Shown in pieces: positions 33,219 to 42,871 of a DNA stretch of 64,000 bases. Position 1 is the stretch's first letter; every line of letters starts with the position of its first letter. This DNA is from Opimibacter sp034439675. Its GTDB lineage: Bacteria > Bacteroidota > Bacteroidia > Chitinophagales > Saprospiraceae. Below the pieces are notes generated by a model. It was not told the origin of the DNA. It was given only the letters and a program-made list of their open reading frames with translations, and did not search any database. The stretch is from positions 1-64,000 of the forward strand of contig JAWXAW010000076.1 in the NCBI GenBank assembly GCA_034439675.1, written 5' to 3'. The position numbers and the translations under genes were made by a program.

Positions 33219-36200
33219 CTAATGAAGGAGTGTAATATTCCCTTTTTTAGTATATGTTTCTTCGTTTGGACAGGTCACAGAGAGATAATAGCCAAAAACA
33301 TCCGGAGCCAACAGTTGGCTCTTATAGGTTCCATCCCATCCGATAGTTTGATCTGTAGTAGAAAAAACTTTCTCGCCCCATCGGTTATAAATCACCAATT
33401 CCATCGTGGCTATAAAATTACTCCGCACAAAAAGCATATCATTCACTCCGCTACTATTTGGAGTAAATGCGTTTGGAATAAAGATATCACGATCATCACA
33501 GAACAGATCATTTACAGCAACAGCGATACATGCCGTCCCAGTACAACCATGATCATCCGTCACTGTCACACAGTAGGTAGTGGACTCCGTTGGTGTAACC
33601 AGCGGATTATAAATCGGAGGTATGTCTTCACCAGGCGGAATAGCCTCCCAAACATAATCAAAATCAGGGTTCTGATTAACAGTGAGCTGAGTTGGTTTGG
33701 TGAGATCTACCGTATCCGGATCCGCATCAATCACAATAGCAGGATTGAAATCGAATACCTCAACAGTAAAGCTGAGTATCGTATCGCAGCCAAATTCTGT
33801 ATTGGTCACGGTAACACTATACGTCGTAGTTACTTCTGGTTGAACGGTGATCGAAGGATCAGTACTTCCTGTTGGATCCCATAGGTACGTAAGTGTCTGT
33901 CCGTTATTGCTTGTAACCGTAATGGTAGCCTGATCGCCAAGACATACACCACTATCTCCTGAGATATCCGCATTAAAAGATATCGGGTTGATACAAATCG
34001 TATCTGCGTCCTGACAGCCAAGCGTATCTGTACCAACTAAATAATAACATGAAGAGACAGGGGGCGAAACAACTAGTGTTTCTCCGGTGCCCTGCGATAC
34101 ACCAGCTGCATTGAACCATTCAAAAGTGACTCCATTTGTTGATGTTGTAGAAGCTGTCAAGGTGGTGTTTTCACCGAGACAAAAATCCTCACCTGCTGAA
34201 GCGATATTTACTTCAAAGTAGGTTGGCGACAAACATACGGTATCCGCAGCCTGACAGCCAAGCGGGTCCGTACCGATGACATGGAAGCAACTATATACTC
34301 CGGGAGTCACATCAATGGTATTGCCTGTGCCGATCAAATCATTATTTGCATTATACCATTCAAACGTCACATCTACTGTAGAGGTGGCGACGAGCGTGAT
34401 GGTCTGGATATAACAATACACCGTATCATCAGGTGTAATCGTGACTTCAAAAGTAGGATCCGGCTTTAATACCGTAACTGAATCAGCTTTGATACATCCC
34501 AATGTATCCATGGCCATGGCTATATACGTGGTCGTATTAGTTGGATTGACCAAAAGGATCGGGCCTGTGCCAAGTATGTTACCATCAACATCCTTCCAGG
34601 TGATGACGACATTTGTATTCCCGGTTATCGTAGCGGTAAGGCTTACCTCATCAAAATCACAACTAGTGACCGTCTCGTCTCCTGTAGTGATGTCAAAATC
34701 ATCAGGGATGAGCAGGAGAATGCTGTCGACAATCTGGCAGCCCGGTAATGATGCTTGTGTAATAGTGACATAGAACCATGTATCATCTGTTACTGTGGCG
34801 ATAGGGTTTGAAGACATACTATCATCCAGAAATTCACCAGGAGACCATAAGTATGTATAGTTTGGATTAAAGCCAGGGTTTAGGTGAATTGAATTTTCAA
34901 AACAATTCACTATCTGTTCTGGAATCTGATCGAGTAATGCATTTACGGTAATTATGTCCGTGATTGAAACATCACAGCCATCCCTTGAGGACAACGTCAC
35001 AATATACACGCCTGGTTGGCCATACGTAAAGGTTGGGTTTTCAAGATTTGACGTATCATCAGTAATGGAGGTATCGCCAAAATCCCAGTGATAGTTTTCA
35101 CCATTTGTGGAACCATTGATAAACTGCACTTCAAGACTCTTACAATCCGTCTGGTAGTCAAATGCCAGATTAGGCAGTTGCTGGACTTCGACAAAGATTG
35201 AATCCGTTATCGTACAAACGCCATCAGTCACCGTCACATAGTATTCAACGGAGATGCCTGGAAAGGCAATCGGATCCCAGGGATTATTCAGATTTAAACC
35301 ATTCGGTGGTGCCCAAGTATAAGTAAGCGTTGAATCACCATTTAATAACAGATGAACTTCCTCACCATTGCAAATACTATCTGCTTCCGGATTAAAGATC
35401 AGGTCGAGTTCCTGTACCTGGAAGGACTTTGCTTCAGAGGCCGTACATCCGTTTGTATCCGTAACAATTAATACCAGGAATACTGTTGAAGGCCCATCAA
35501 TATCAAATGTAAATGTCGGATTTTGCTCCGTACTGGCAATGACTCCTTCAGGGTAAGTCAGTAACCACTCCCAGCCCACTATCGAATACTCAGGATCGGA
35601 GGAAAGGTCAACGACATCAAGTATAATTCCATCTGTACATGAATTTGAACTATAGCTAAATTCTGCATTCAGATTGGAAGTAAACACCCCTATCGTTTGA
35701 ATAATGGTATCATAACAAATCTTATCGCTATCGTTAACAATCAATGCTACCTCATAAAAGCCATCCTCATCATAGGTATAGATTGGGTTGACTTCGACAG
35801 ATATATCACTCAGTGGATTACCATAATCAAATATCCACAGGTACTCATCTGCATCAACTGAAATATTAGTAAAATTCATGGTCAGGTTATCACAATTCAA
35901 TCCGGGCGATGTAAAATCTGCCACCGGCACATCACGGCATGCTCTCACATTATACTGGAAATCCACTCGGGTTTGCGTCAATTCTCTACCATCCCGGTAA
36001 GATGATATCACAATCGTGATTACAAACTGGCCTATTGTATTTGGTCGACCTGTAATATGGCCTGTAGCGGGATCAATACTGAGTGGTACTCCTCCCATCA
36101 CATTTGCCAGGCTGTAGGGTGGTCGCCAATTGACCAGATCATACGGAGGTGGATTAGGCGGCTGAGGCATGTTATTGATAATATCACCTCCGCTAAATGG

Positions 36201-36863
36201 AGTGGTAAGACTGAAGGCTAAAGAATCACCCTGCAAGTCAGTTGCCGGAAGAAAATAATCTATGTCCTTATTGACACAGATATAGATCGGCGGATAAGAG
36301 CCAATTTGCGGCGAATTTTTACAAACATTCTGTGCTGCGCCGGACATTTCAGACACCAGCGTCATACCTGTCAATAATGGGTTGAGAATGTTCTGAACAG
36401 AACCGTTACGGCAGCATCGCTGATACACCATTTTATAACCATTGGCCCAGAAGGGAAGGAATATGGTATCGACATAGGTGGTCTGATGCACACACACGGG
36501 ATTACCGGCAATACTACAATCACTGACAAGTATCTGGTTAAGGGTGTCATCTTCATTCAAATCCATTAAGAACTCACCTCCAAAGCCCACAAAGGCAAGG
36601 GGCAAATTGGTCGTGGCATCAAAGAAGCCAATGGAAGCCGGGTCATCAAACTGGGCGTCATCTGCACCGAGTAGACAATCCCTTCGAAGGGAGAGCCTGA
36701 TCTCATATTGATTATTGCCCAGACACCGGTATGTAAGATTCCCACCTACGATGTGTGTCGCTTTCGCGTCCTGTTGGGATAACATCAGCAGACTGCACAT
36801 GATAAAAATCATGCGTAAGGCCATTTTGCCGGTGTTCAGGATATTAAGGATAGGTATGTTCAT
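33219..36863 (-). CDS. PKD-domain adhesin-like protein with T9SS type B (CHU) sorting tail
   Basis: 1214 residues with a signal peptide (about 14-34, ending AKA). The N-terminal part (HIVGGNLTYRCLGNNQYEIRLSLRRDC...) is a module common in gliding-motility-type surface proteins. PKD domains follow (YLWIFDYGNPLSD, YHWDFGDTS), then three near-identical repeats of about 90 residues (ITFEWFNA...LVVSPPVSSCYYLVGTDTLGCQ). The last 90 residues form a type B tail: FIPNAFTPNSSGVNDML, IYNRWGEKVF, WDGTYKSQL. Predicted to be secreted by T9SS and attached at the cell surface. It is encoded 5 bases after a PorE-like gene and is probably the cargo of the PorP/PorE-like pair. Confidence 0.93.
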   Translation of the reverse strand: MNIPILNILNTGKMALRMIFIMCSLLMLSQQDAKATHIVGGNLTYRCLGNNQYEIRLSLRRDCLLGADDAQFDDPASIGFFDATTNLPLAFVGFGGEFLMDLNEDDTLNQILVSDCSIAGNPVCVHQTTYVDTIFLPFWANGYKMVYQRCCRNGSVQNILNPLLTGMTLVSEMSGAAQNVCKNSPQIGSYPPIYICVNKDIDYFLPATDLQGDSLAFSLTTPFSGGDIINNMPQPPNPPPYDLVNWRPPYSLANVMGGVPLSIDPATGHITGRPNTIGQFVITIVISSYRDGRELTQTRVDFQYNVRACRDVPVADFTSPGLNCDNLTMNFTNISVDADEYLWIFDYGNPLSDISVEVNPIYTYDEDGFYEVALIVNDSDKICYDTIIQTIGVFTSNLNAEFSYSSNSCTDGIILDVVDLSSDPEYSIVGWEWLLTYPEGVIASTEQNPTFTFDIDGPSTVFLVLIVTDTNGCTASEAKSFQVQELDLIFNPEADSICNGEEVHLLLNGDSTLTYTWAPPNGLNLNNPWDPIAFPGISVEYYVTVTDGVCTITDSIFVEVQQLPNLAFDYQTDCKSLEVQFINGSTNGENYHWDFGDTSITDDTSNLENPTFTYGQPGVYIVTLSSRDGCDVSITDIITVNALLDQIPEQIVNCFENSIHLNPGFNPNYTYLWSPGEFLDDSMSSNPIATVTDDTWFYVTITQASLPGCQIVDSILLLIPDDFDITTGDETVTSCDFDEVSLTATITGNTNVVITWKDVDGNILGTGPILLVNPTNTTTYIAMAMDTLGCIKADSVTVLKPDPTFEVTITPDDTVYCYIQTITLVATSTVDVTFEWYNANNDLIGTGNTIDVTPGVYSCFHVIGTDPLGCQAADTVCLSPTYFEVNIASAGEDFCLGENTTLTASTTSTNGVTFEWFNAAGVSQGTGETLVVSPPVSSCYYLVGTDTLGCQDADTICINPISFNADISGDSGVCLGDQATITVTSNNGQTLTYLWDPTGSTDPSITVQPEVTTTYSVTVTNTEFGCDTILSFTVEVFDFNPAIVIDADPDTVDLTKPTQLTVNQNPDFDYVWEAIPPGEDIPPIYNPLVTPTESTTYCVTVTDDHGCTGTACIAVAVNDLFCDDRDIFIPNAFTPNSSGVNDMLFVRSNFIATMELVIYNRWGEKVFSTTDQTIGWDGTYKSQLLAPDVFGYYLSVTCPNEETYTKKGNITLLH

Positions 36864-36868
36864 GTCTG

Positions 36869-39022
36869 TTAATACTTTACTTCAACAATTTCAACTCGGC
36901 GCTCTTCCGAAGCTTCCGGACTATAGATAGACTGTCTAACTTTCTTAGGGTCATCACTTACGGTCTTAGGAGCTGTCTCCTCTCCGAAAGACTTTTCAGC
37001 TACGACAAGATCTCCTGTTTCCATATACTTCCATAGTACCCCACCTCTGAAGATCTTAAATTCATTTTGTATGCTCGAAATCCTTCGCTTCCCTAATCTG
37101 AGATTATAATCAGCTGAAGCCAACGGGCTTGTGTAGCCTTTCAGATAGATGGCCATTTGTTTTCCATCACGGAGGTATTGTTCAAGGATATGCATTAAGG
37201 TTTCTAACTCACGCCTTCCTTTAGGGATCGAATCATTAAAGAAACCATCAATTGTTTTTGTAGCCATGTCCTTATTCTCAGGAGGGTTTCCGGCTGCAAA
37301 TTCTTCAACAAACTTACTTCTTCGGGCAGTATAGGCATCATAGGTCTGGAAGTAGTTAACCTCCGTACGATCTGCTGTATTTGGGCCGGGCTCATCATTA
37401 TCAAAATATATTTTCGAGTAGAGGAACACATCGATCTTATCCACTTCAAGGAATAAGTCAATGATGAGTGTATCGGCATCGGGATTATCGGATGTATTAA
37501 ATGTCTTTGCATCTGGTTTGTAACCTTTCTTGGTACCCGAAACGTTTACGTTCTTGTCCCTGTCCAACACGTAATAATATTGATTTGAAAGATAATCCTC
37601 CCGTATGTCGGCCGCCCCATCGGGTTGTACAGCCAGCACAACTCTTACGCCCATGAGCGGTTGAGGATTGAGCCCTTTATAAGTTTCAAATGTCCTGACC
37701 AGGATAACCCGATCCTTCAATGGTGGCTTTTCGTACCGATAGATATCAAAACAACATGCTTCATCCTCCGGAGAGAGGTACAAGGATCCAAGGCGGTTGG
37801 ATGAAAAATAACCTTCCATGCCATCAGCAGACACACTGTAGAAGGCATCGTCCAGACTACTGTTGACAGGTGAACCGAGATTGACCAGGGTATCCCATAA
37901 ACCTTGTTCATTTTTAACACTATAGATATCCAGACCACCAAAACCCAGGTATCCATTTGAACTCACATAGAGCGATTTACTCTTTCTGTGGTAAAAAGGA
38001 GATACCTCATTGTCAGGCGAATTGACACTCATGAGGTTTTCAGGGGCTGAGAAATTATCAGGACCAGCCATGTAGCAATACCAGATATCTAATTTTCCTT
38101 TTCCACCCGGTCGATCGGAAGCAAAATAAAGCACTTCTCTTTTCGATTGCGGATCATAACCGACATGAGGCTGCGTAGTCGTATAGCCGCTCATATTGAT
38201 CGGTTCCGGTAATTTCTGTGCCAGCCCATACTCCCCATCAACAATATCCCGGTAGTAAATATCACACCGGATATCTATACCGTTGATGTAATCACAAATG
38301 GTATAGAATACGCGATCCCTAGCTTCATTAAAAGCCGTATGGGCGGTGTGAAAATTGACATCGTTGAGAATTGAATCGACTACTCCTGTTGAATCATTTT
38401 TACTGATCAGGATTTTAGCATACGGTTTTTCAGGTAAAGCAACATCCGCTTTTCCCAAAAAACGCAAAGAACTATAGTATAATAAACTGTCTTCATTGGC
38501 AGCTCCGAATTCAGAAAATGTGGTGTTGACTTCAGGACCAAGGTGTTCGAGTTTAATTAAGGTGTCTTTATTAGCTAGTTCCCTGATAGCCCAGTTACAT
38601 ATAGCTATATGCTTTTGAGCAGCTTCTGTGAGCAGTGAATCTTCTCCACTGTGTTCGGAAACATAAATCTGATAGAGATCAAGGGCTTCCTGATATTTTC
38701 CGAGTCTTTCTTTGACATACCCCAACCAATAGTTTGTTTCAGGATAATTACCTGCCTGCGCACTACTGTCGACCTCGGCATAATATTTTTCAGCCATCGT
38801 AAAAGCAGCGTAATGGCGTGCCGCTTCAGCCAGGTTATAGGTGTGTACCGTATTATTAGGCTCAATTTCATGGGCGATGCGCAGGAAATTATAGGCCGTG
38901 TAATAATCCTTCTTATCGAAAGCTTCCTGTGCGCCTTTCGCATAAGCATTCAGGGTTTGGCCCTTTGCTACGCTGAAGAGTGCGATCGTGAAGAAAATGA
39001 TGAGTATATATAAACGCTTCAT
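36869..39022 (-). CDS. PorE-like TPR/propeller/OmpA-family protein
   Basis: 717 residues with signal peptide (about 4-20). Order: TPR repeats (about 22-150), PD40-type beta-propeller (about 165-420; YFASDRPGGKGKLDIWYC, LYVSSNGYLGFGGLDIYSV, GYFSSNRLGS), a carboxypeptidase-regulatory-like domain (about 440-530), then an OmpA-like C-terminal domain (about 590-690; LETLMHILEQYLRDGKQMAIYLKGYTSPL, YNLRLGKRRISSI). This is the layout of PorE, a peptidoglycan-linked T9SS component, and of its many paralogs. Here it lies between a PorP/SprF-like gene and a type B adhesin, so it more likely serves that adhesin. Start ATG at 39022, 28 bases after the PorP-like stop. Confidence 0.9.
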   Translation of the reverse strand: MKRLYILIIFFTIALFSVAKGQTLNAYAKGAQEAFDKKDYYTAYNFLRIAHEIEPNNTVHTYNLAEAARHYAAFTMAEKYYAEVDSSAQAGNYPETNYWLGYVKERLGKYQEALDLYQIYVSEHSGEDSLLTEAAQKHIAICNWAIRELANKDTLIKLEHLGPEVNTTFSEFGAANEDSLLYYSSLRFLGKADVALPEKPYAKILISKNDSTGVVDSILNDVNFHTAHTAFNEARDRVFYTICDYINGIDIRCDIYYRDIVDGEYGLAQKLPEPINMSGYTTTQPHVGYDPQSKREVLYFASDRPGGKGKLDIWYCYMAGPDNFSAPENLMSVNSPDNEVSPFYHRKSKSLYVSSNGYLGFGGLDIYSVKNEQGLWDTLVNLGSPVNSSLDDAFYSVSADGMEGYFSSNRLGSLYLSPEDEACCFDIYRYEKPPLKDRVILVRTFETYKGLNPQPLMGVRVVLAVQPDGAADIREDYLSNQYYYVLDRDKNVNVSGTKKGYKPDAKTFNTSDNPDADTLIIDLFLEVDKIDVFLYSKIYFDNDEPGPNTADRTEVNYFQTYDAYTARRSKFVEEFAAGNPPENKDMATKTIDGFFNDSIPKGRRELETLMHILEQYLRDGKQMAIYLKGYTSPLASADYNLRLGKRRISSIQNEFKIFRGGVLWKYMETGDLVVAEKSFGEETAPKTVSDDPKKVRQSIYSPEASEERRVEIVEVKY

Positions 39023-39050
39023 TTTTACAGTAGTTATCTTTTGAGGCTGA

Positions 39051-40070
39051 TCAGAAAATCGTGCAGACCTTGGTTTGTTTGAGGGGACATAGTTTCTTAT
39101 AGGTATAGGTTAGGAAAAACTCAGGACCACCTTTTCCATTTGTAGCAACTTCAAATTGCGAGGTATTGATATCATAGCTAAAACCGCCCTTCCATCCGTC
39201 ATATCCGAGCGCAATCATTGGAATCAGCGCATCATCCAGACGCACTGCCGCACCAAGATGAAGTTCTACCTCCCTGGCTTTTTTATTACTCAAATGGATA
39301 ATAGCTCCACCACCAAGAACCGTCTCTGAATATGGCCCTTGATCCTGGTAAAGTCCGTTACCATATATATCAAGTATGTCAAGCACTTTCAATATGCCTA
39401 AAGCATAGAATGATAGGCGAATAGGCAGATTAACATCTTGAAGCGGGTTATCATAAAAGGTATACTTCGGTTGATTTAAATGGAATGCACCAACACCTGC
39501 ATCCAACTTGGTACGATCAACACCCTGCAGCCTGACATTTGCACCTAAACCGGCATCAAGAAATGTAAAGCTTGTTTTATCAAAGGATTCTCCTGTAGGC
39601 CTTGTTGGGTCAAATACCGTTCCGGTCCATTGATTGTCCCATTCAAGGTCTTTTTCACTAAAAGATCGTTGGCCAATTCCAATATAAGCTCCTCCCCCAA
39701 TAAAAAAACTTGTGGTAATCGGAAGCGTATAGGATCCATTGATACTAAGACTGGCAAGGCTTAATTTGGAGTCGCCGGACTGGTCGTAATTAAACAAAAT
39801 ACCAGCTGAAAAAAAGCCGCCTTCATCATAACAATCCCGGAATTTAACATCGTAACTCCCTGAAAATGTTAGATAATCTACAGGAACCGCAAAATATTGC
39901 TGTTTGTGGACCAGGGCTACCTGTTTGTCGCCATTAAACATCCCTGTAAGTGCAGGGCTAATCTGCAATCGATCAAACTGGTATTGAGACAGGTGGACAT
40001 CCTGGGCAGATACGCCGGATATCGTCAGAAGGCAAAATATTACCCCTTTGATGGATATGTTCATGTTCAT
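39051..40070 (-). CDS. PorP/SprF-family outer-membrane protein
   Basis: 339 residues with a signal peptide (ends VSAQ, about residue 22). The start of the mature protein, DVHLSQYQFDRLQISPALTGMFNG, and the pattern QYFAVPVDYLTFSGSYDVKF are diagnostic for PorP/SprF beta-barrels, which hold or sort type B T9SS cargo such as SprB. First gene of an operon with the PorE-like and adhesin genes. Additional in-frame ATG two codons downstream. Confidence 0.92.
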   Translation of the reverse strand: MNMNISIKGVIFCLLTISGVSAQDVHLSQYQFDRLQISPALTGMFNGDKQVALVHKQQYFAVPVDYLTFSGSYDVKFRDCYDEGGFFSAGILFNYDQSGDSKLSLASLSINGSYTLPITTSFFIGGGAYIGIGQRSFSEKDLEWDNQWTGTVFDPTRPTGESFDKTSFTFLDAGLGANVRLQGVDRTKLDAGVGAFHLNQPKYTFYDNPLQDVNLPIRLSFYALGILKVLDILDIYGNGLYQDQGPYSETVLGGGAIIHLSNKKAREVELHLGAAVRLDDALIPMIALGYDGWKGGFSYDINTSQFEVATNGKGGPEFFLTYTYKKLCPLKQTKVCTIF

Positions 40071-40376
40071 GTCAGATTCCTGGGTTTGATATAAATATAA
40101 ACAAATATATCTAAATCACTAATTAACAATATATTAGACCGATATTGTCGGAATAATATCCACAACATTAACATACAGCAAAAACTGTACTCAATATTTC
40201 ATTTGTTCTGATAAGGGGTGACGGGCGCAGTTGGCAAGAATTGGATCCTTTGCAAACTTTAAGAGGGATGATCCGTACGAAAGATAAGCTATTTTTTAAC
40301 AATCCATGTTTTTAGTTAAAATTTATTCTGCCCGCCTAATGACATTATCACTTACCCAGTTTTGTACCTTACCCGT
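40071..40376. other. Divergent intergenic region
   Basis: 306 bases between the PorP-like gene and nnr. It contains the minus-strand promoter at 40102-40129. I see no other element; no clear -7 motif was found for the + strand gene. Confidence 0.5.
40102..40129 (-). promoter_or_regulatory. Promoter of the PorP/PorE-like/adhesin operon
   Basis: On the minus strand TTG (40129-40127) and TATATTTG (40109-40102), a full TAnnTTTG match, are spaced by 17 bases, close to the Bacteroidota -33/-7 arrangement. The leader to the ATG at 40070 is about 30 bases and AT-rich. Confidence 0.55.
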
Positions 40377-41921
40377 ATGATCATACTCAACGAAGCCCAA
40401 ATAAAATCCTGGGATGCTTACACCATAGAGAAGGGCATCAGCTCGCTGGAACTTATGGAACAAGCCGCCATAGCGGTCACCGACAAGTTGGACTTATTAC
40501 TGGGAGAGGAGGATCAGGAAGTCCTGATCATCTGTGGCAACGGAAATAATGGTGCAGATGGCCTTGCTATAGCTCGTTTATTACTAGACATGGACTACAT
40601 CGTGGACGTCTTTGTCAGCCTGGAAGGGGACCATACCCCGGAATGGAAAGCTAATTATGAGCGACTGATGTCCCAGGATCCTGAGCAACTGGAGATTCAC
40701 ACGATTTGGAACCCTGAAGAAATAGAATTAAGCCCATCAGGAACCATCATCGATGCCATGTTCGGTACGGGATTAAAAAGGCCGATAGATGGCAAGTGGC
40801 TGGAAATAACTAATTGGGTCAACGAGCAGAGCAACCTTACAGTGGCCATTGATATGCCCTCAGGTTTGTATGTAGACCGTGCTCCGGATGGTGAAGTAGT
40901 GTATGCGGACCTAGTTTTGACTTTTCAATGTCAGCGTTTGGCTTTTATGATGCCCGAAAGTGAACCTCACTTCGGAGAAGTCCTTGTATGTAATATTGGA
41001 TTGTCGGATACTTTCCTACTTGAACATGACATCAGAAATTTTGAACTTTCCTACTACTATCTTCTACCTTTCCTGATAGACCGCAATAGGTTTAGCCATA
41101 AAGGTGATTATGGTCATGGGTTTCTGCTTTCAGGCAGCCTTGGTAAAGCCGGTGCTGCAGTGTTGGCATCCGGTGCTGCCATGAGGTCAGGTCTAGGTTT
41201 GCTGACAGTCCATATTCCGGGCATTATGTATTCTATTCTGCAGGCCGCTGTTCCTGAGGCCATGGTTACGCTCGATGCGAACCCACACTTCATTTCTGAT
41301 TTTACTGTTCCCGAAAAAATAGCTGCTCTCGGTATCGGTCCAGGTCTTGGAAAAGATCTTGTGACAATCAAGGTTGTTGAAAAGCTACTTTCCACCAAAC
41401 TAAATGTGCCGATGGTTTGGGACGCTGATGCATTGAATATCCTTGCTGGCAGAAAGGACTTACTCGACAAACTACCTGCCGGATCCATTATTACTCCCCA
41501 TCCGGGTGAATTCGATCGGTTGTTTGGCGAACAGGATGATCATTACAGCAGGTTTGCCACGGCACAGCGTGAAGCCCAGCAAAGGAAAATAAATATTGTC
41601 CTGAAAGGTGGGATTACGATCATCTGCCAGTCAAACGGCGTTAGCTTTTTTAATACCCGTGGAAATCCGGGCATGGCCACTGCAGGTAGTGGTGATGTGT
41701 TGACAGGCGTTATCCTTGGATTACTTAGTCAGGGCTATTCATCAGATTATGCTTCACTCCTTGGAGTATACATTCACGCTTCAGCAGGAGACCTCGCCGC
41801 CGAAGAGCAAGGTTATGAATCTTTGATAGCCTCCGATATAGTAGAATACCTCGGGGAAGCATTTGAGGAGTTACGGCATCGTGAACCTTCCATAGACGAA
41901 ACGGAAGAAAAGGATGTCTAA
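40377..41921 (+). CDS. nnr: Bifunctional NAD(P)HX epimerase / ADP-dependent NAD(P)HX dehydratase
   Basis: Repairs hydrated NADH and NADPH: the N-terminal YjeF domain epimerises NAD(P)HX and the C-terminal ribokinase-like domain dehydrates it. About 514 residues, standard for the fusion. N domain: MIILNEAQIKSWDAYTIEKG, ICGNGNNGADGLAIARLL, DAMFGTGLKRPI, AIDMPSGLY. C domain: GHGFLLSGSLGKAGAAVLASG, WDADALNIL, ITPHPGEFDRLFG, ATAGSGDVLTGVILGLL. The ATG at 40377 is used; a TTG five codons upstream is unlikely. Overlaps the sirtuin gene by 8 bases, so the two are co-translated. Confidence 0.95.
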   Translation: MIILNEAQIKSWDAYTIEKGISSLELMEQAAIAVTDKLDLLLGEEDQEVLIICGNGNNGADGLAIARLLLDMDYIVDVFVSLEGDHTPEWKANYERLMSQDPEQLEIHTIWNPEEIELSPSGTIIDAMFGTGLKRPIDGKWLEITNWVNEQSNLTVAIDMPSGLYVDRAPDGEVVYADLVLTFQCQRLAFMMPESEPHFGEVLVCNIGLSDTFLLEHDIRNFELSYYYLLPFLIDRNRFSHKGDYGHGFLLSGSLGKAGAAVLASGAAMRSGLGLLTVHIPGIMYSILQAAVPEAMVTLDANPHFISDFTVPEKIAALGIGPGLGKDLVTIKVVEKLLSTKLNVPMVWDADALNILAGRKDLLDKLPAGSIITPHPGEFDRLFGEQDDHYSRFATAQREAQQRKINIVLKGGITIICQSNGVSFFNTRGNPGMATAGSGDVLTGVILGLLSQGYSSDYASLLGVYIHASAGDLAAEEQGYESLIASDIVEYLGEAFEELRHREPSIDETEEKDV

Positions 41922-42621
41922 GATTGTCGTGCTCACAGGTGCAGGCATCAGTGCTGAAAGTGGGATACGTACCTTCCGCGATGCTGGTGGGCTATGGGAA
42001 GGTCATAGAATTGAAGATGTAGCCACACCAGAAGCTTGGCTTCGAAATCCCGGTATGGTTCTCGAGTTTTATAATGAACGGAGGAAACAGTTAATTGAGA
42101 CGATACCCAATGCAGCACACCTTGCCCTTGTTGATCTGGAAAATGTACATGATGTAGTCATCATCACCCAGAATGTTGACGATCTTCATGAAAGGGCTGG
42201 TAGTAAAAATATAATCCACCTGCATGGCGAATTACTTAAAGCCAGGAGCTCACGATACGAGAATCTGATCTACGAATGGAAAAAAGATATTCATGCAGGC
42301 GACTTGTGTGAAAAGGGTTATCAACTTCGTCCTCATATTGTGTGGTTTGGAGAAATGGTCCCTATGCTGGAAAAAGCTATAGATGAAATACGTACAGCAG
42401 ATAGTGTCATGGTCATTGGAAGCAGCATGCAGGTCTATCCTGCTGCAAGCCTCGTAGCCTATGCACCTGTAAAGGCAGATATTTATTACATAGATCCGAA
42501 CCCACAATTAAATTATGAATTGAGTAGAAGACCCGGTTTGAAAATATTATCTAAGCTTGCTTCTGAGGGTGTTCAAAAGATTGTGAGGGAGTTGAGTAGG
42601 CGGGAAGAAGCCGAAGGGTAA
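41914..42621 (+). CDS. cobB: NAD-dependent protein deacylase (sirtuin, CobB/SIRT5-like)
   Basis: Removes acyl groups from lysine using NAD. 235 residues. NAD-binding GAGISAESGIRTFRD (residues 9-23), TQNVDDLHERAG, catalytic His104 in HLHGELLK, WFGEMVP and a late GSSMQV are visible. Tyr53 and Arg56 in FYNERR are the pair used by class III sirtuins for succinyl/malonyl lysine. The zinc ribbon that normally follows HGEL has only one Cys (Cys132) instead of four, so zinc binding seems lost. Coupled by overlap to the NAD(P)HX repair gene, which gives a small NAD-related operon. Confidence 0.93.
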   Translation: MSKIVVLTGAGISAESGIRTFRDAGGLWEGHRIEDVATPEAWLRNPGMVLEFYNERRKQLIETIPNAAHLALVDLENVHDVVIITQNVDDLHERAGSKNIIHLHGELLKARSSRYENLIYEWKKDIHAGDLCEKGYQLRPHIVWFGEMVPMLEKAIDEIRTADSVMVIGSSMQVYPAASLVAYAPVKADIYYIDPNPQLNYELSRRPGLKILSKLASEGVQKIVRELSRREEAEG

Positions 42622-42653
42622 AAGATGAATTTTACAAACAAGGGTTTATTTGT

Positions 42654-42847
42654 AGGGGTTCATTTGCATAGGGGTTCATTTGCATAGGGGTTCATTTGCG
42701 TAAGGGTTCATTTATGTAGGGGTTCATTTACGTAAGGGTTCATTTGCGTAAGGGTTCATTTATGTAGGGGTTCAAAATATTGAACCCCTACATAAATGAA
42801 CCCTTACAAATATAATTTTTTGTCAATTCAATATTTTGAACCCCTAG
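42654..42847. repeat. 16-bp tandem array ending in a 26-bp hairpin, between convergent genes
   Basis: Seven full 16-base units of the form A(G/A)GGGTTCATTT(G/A)(C/T)(A/G)T run from 42654 to 42765, then a half unit to 42773. The last 26 bases (42748-42773) are followed by 8 bases and an exact inverted copy (42782-42807). A further inverted copy of the end (CAATATTTTGAACCCCTA) lies at 42829-42846. The hairpin followed by ATATAATTTTTTG could end transcription of the sirtuin operon, but the array itself is unexplained. Confidence 0.95.
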
Positions 42848-42871
42848 AAATCAGCATGTTTGCTGGTATAA

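Noticed and set aside
33213..33884. 223-codon + strand frame opposite the type B adhesin tail
   Set aside because: Overlaps a well-defined sorting tail and terminator on the other strand.
42654..42773. CRISPR interpretation of the 16-bp array
   Set aside because: Units are directly adjacent with no unique spacers.
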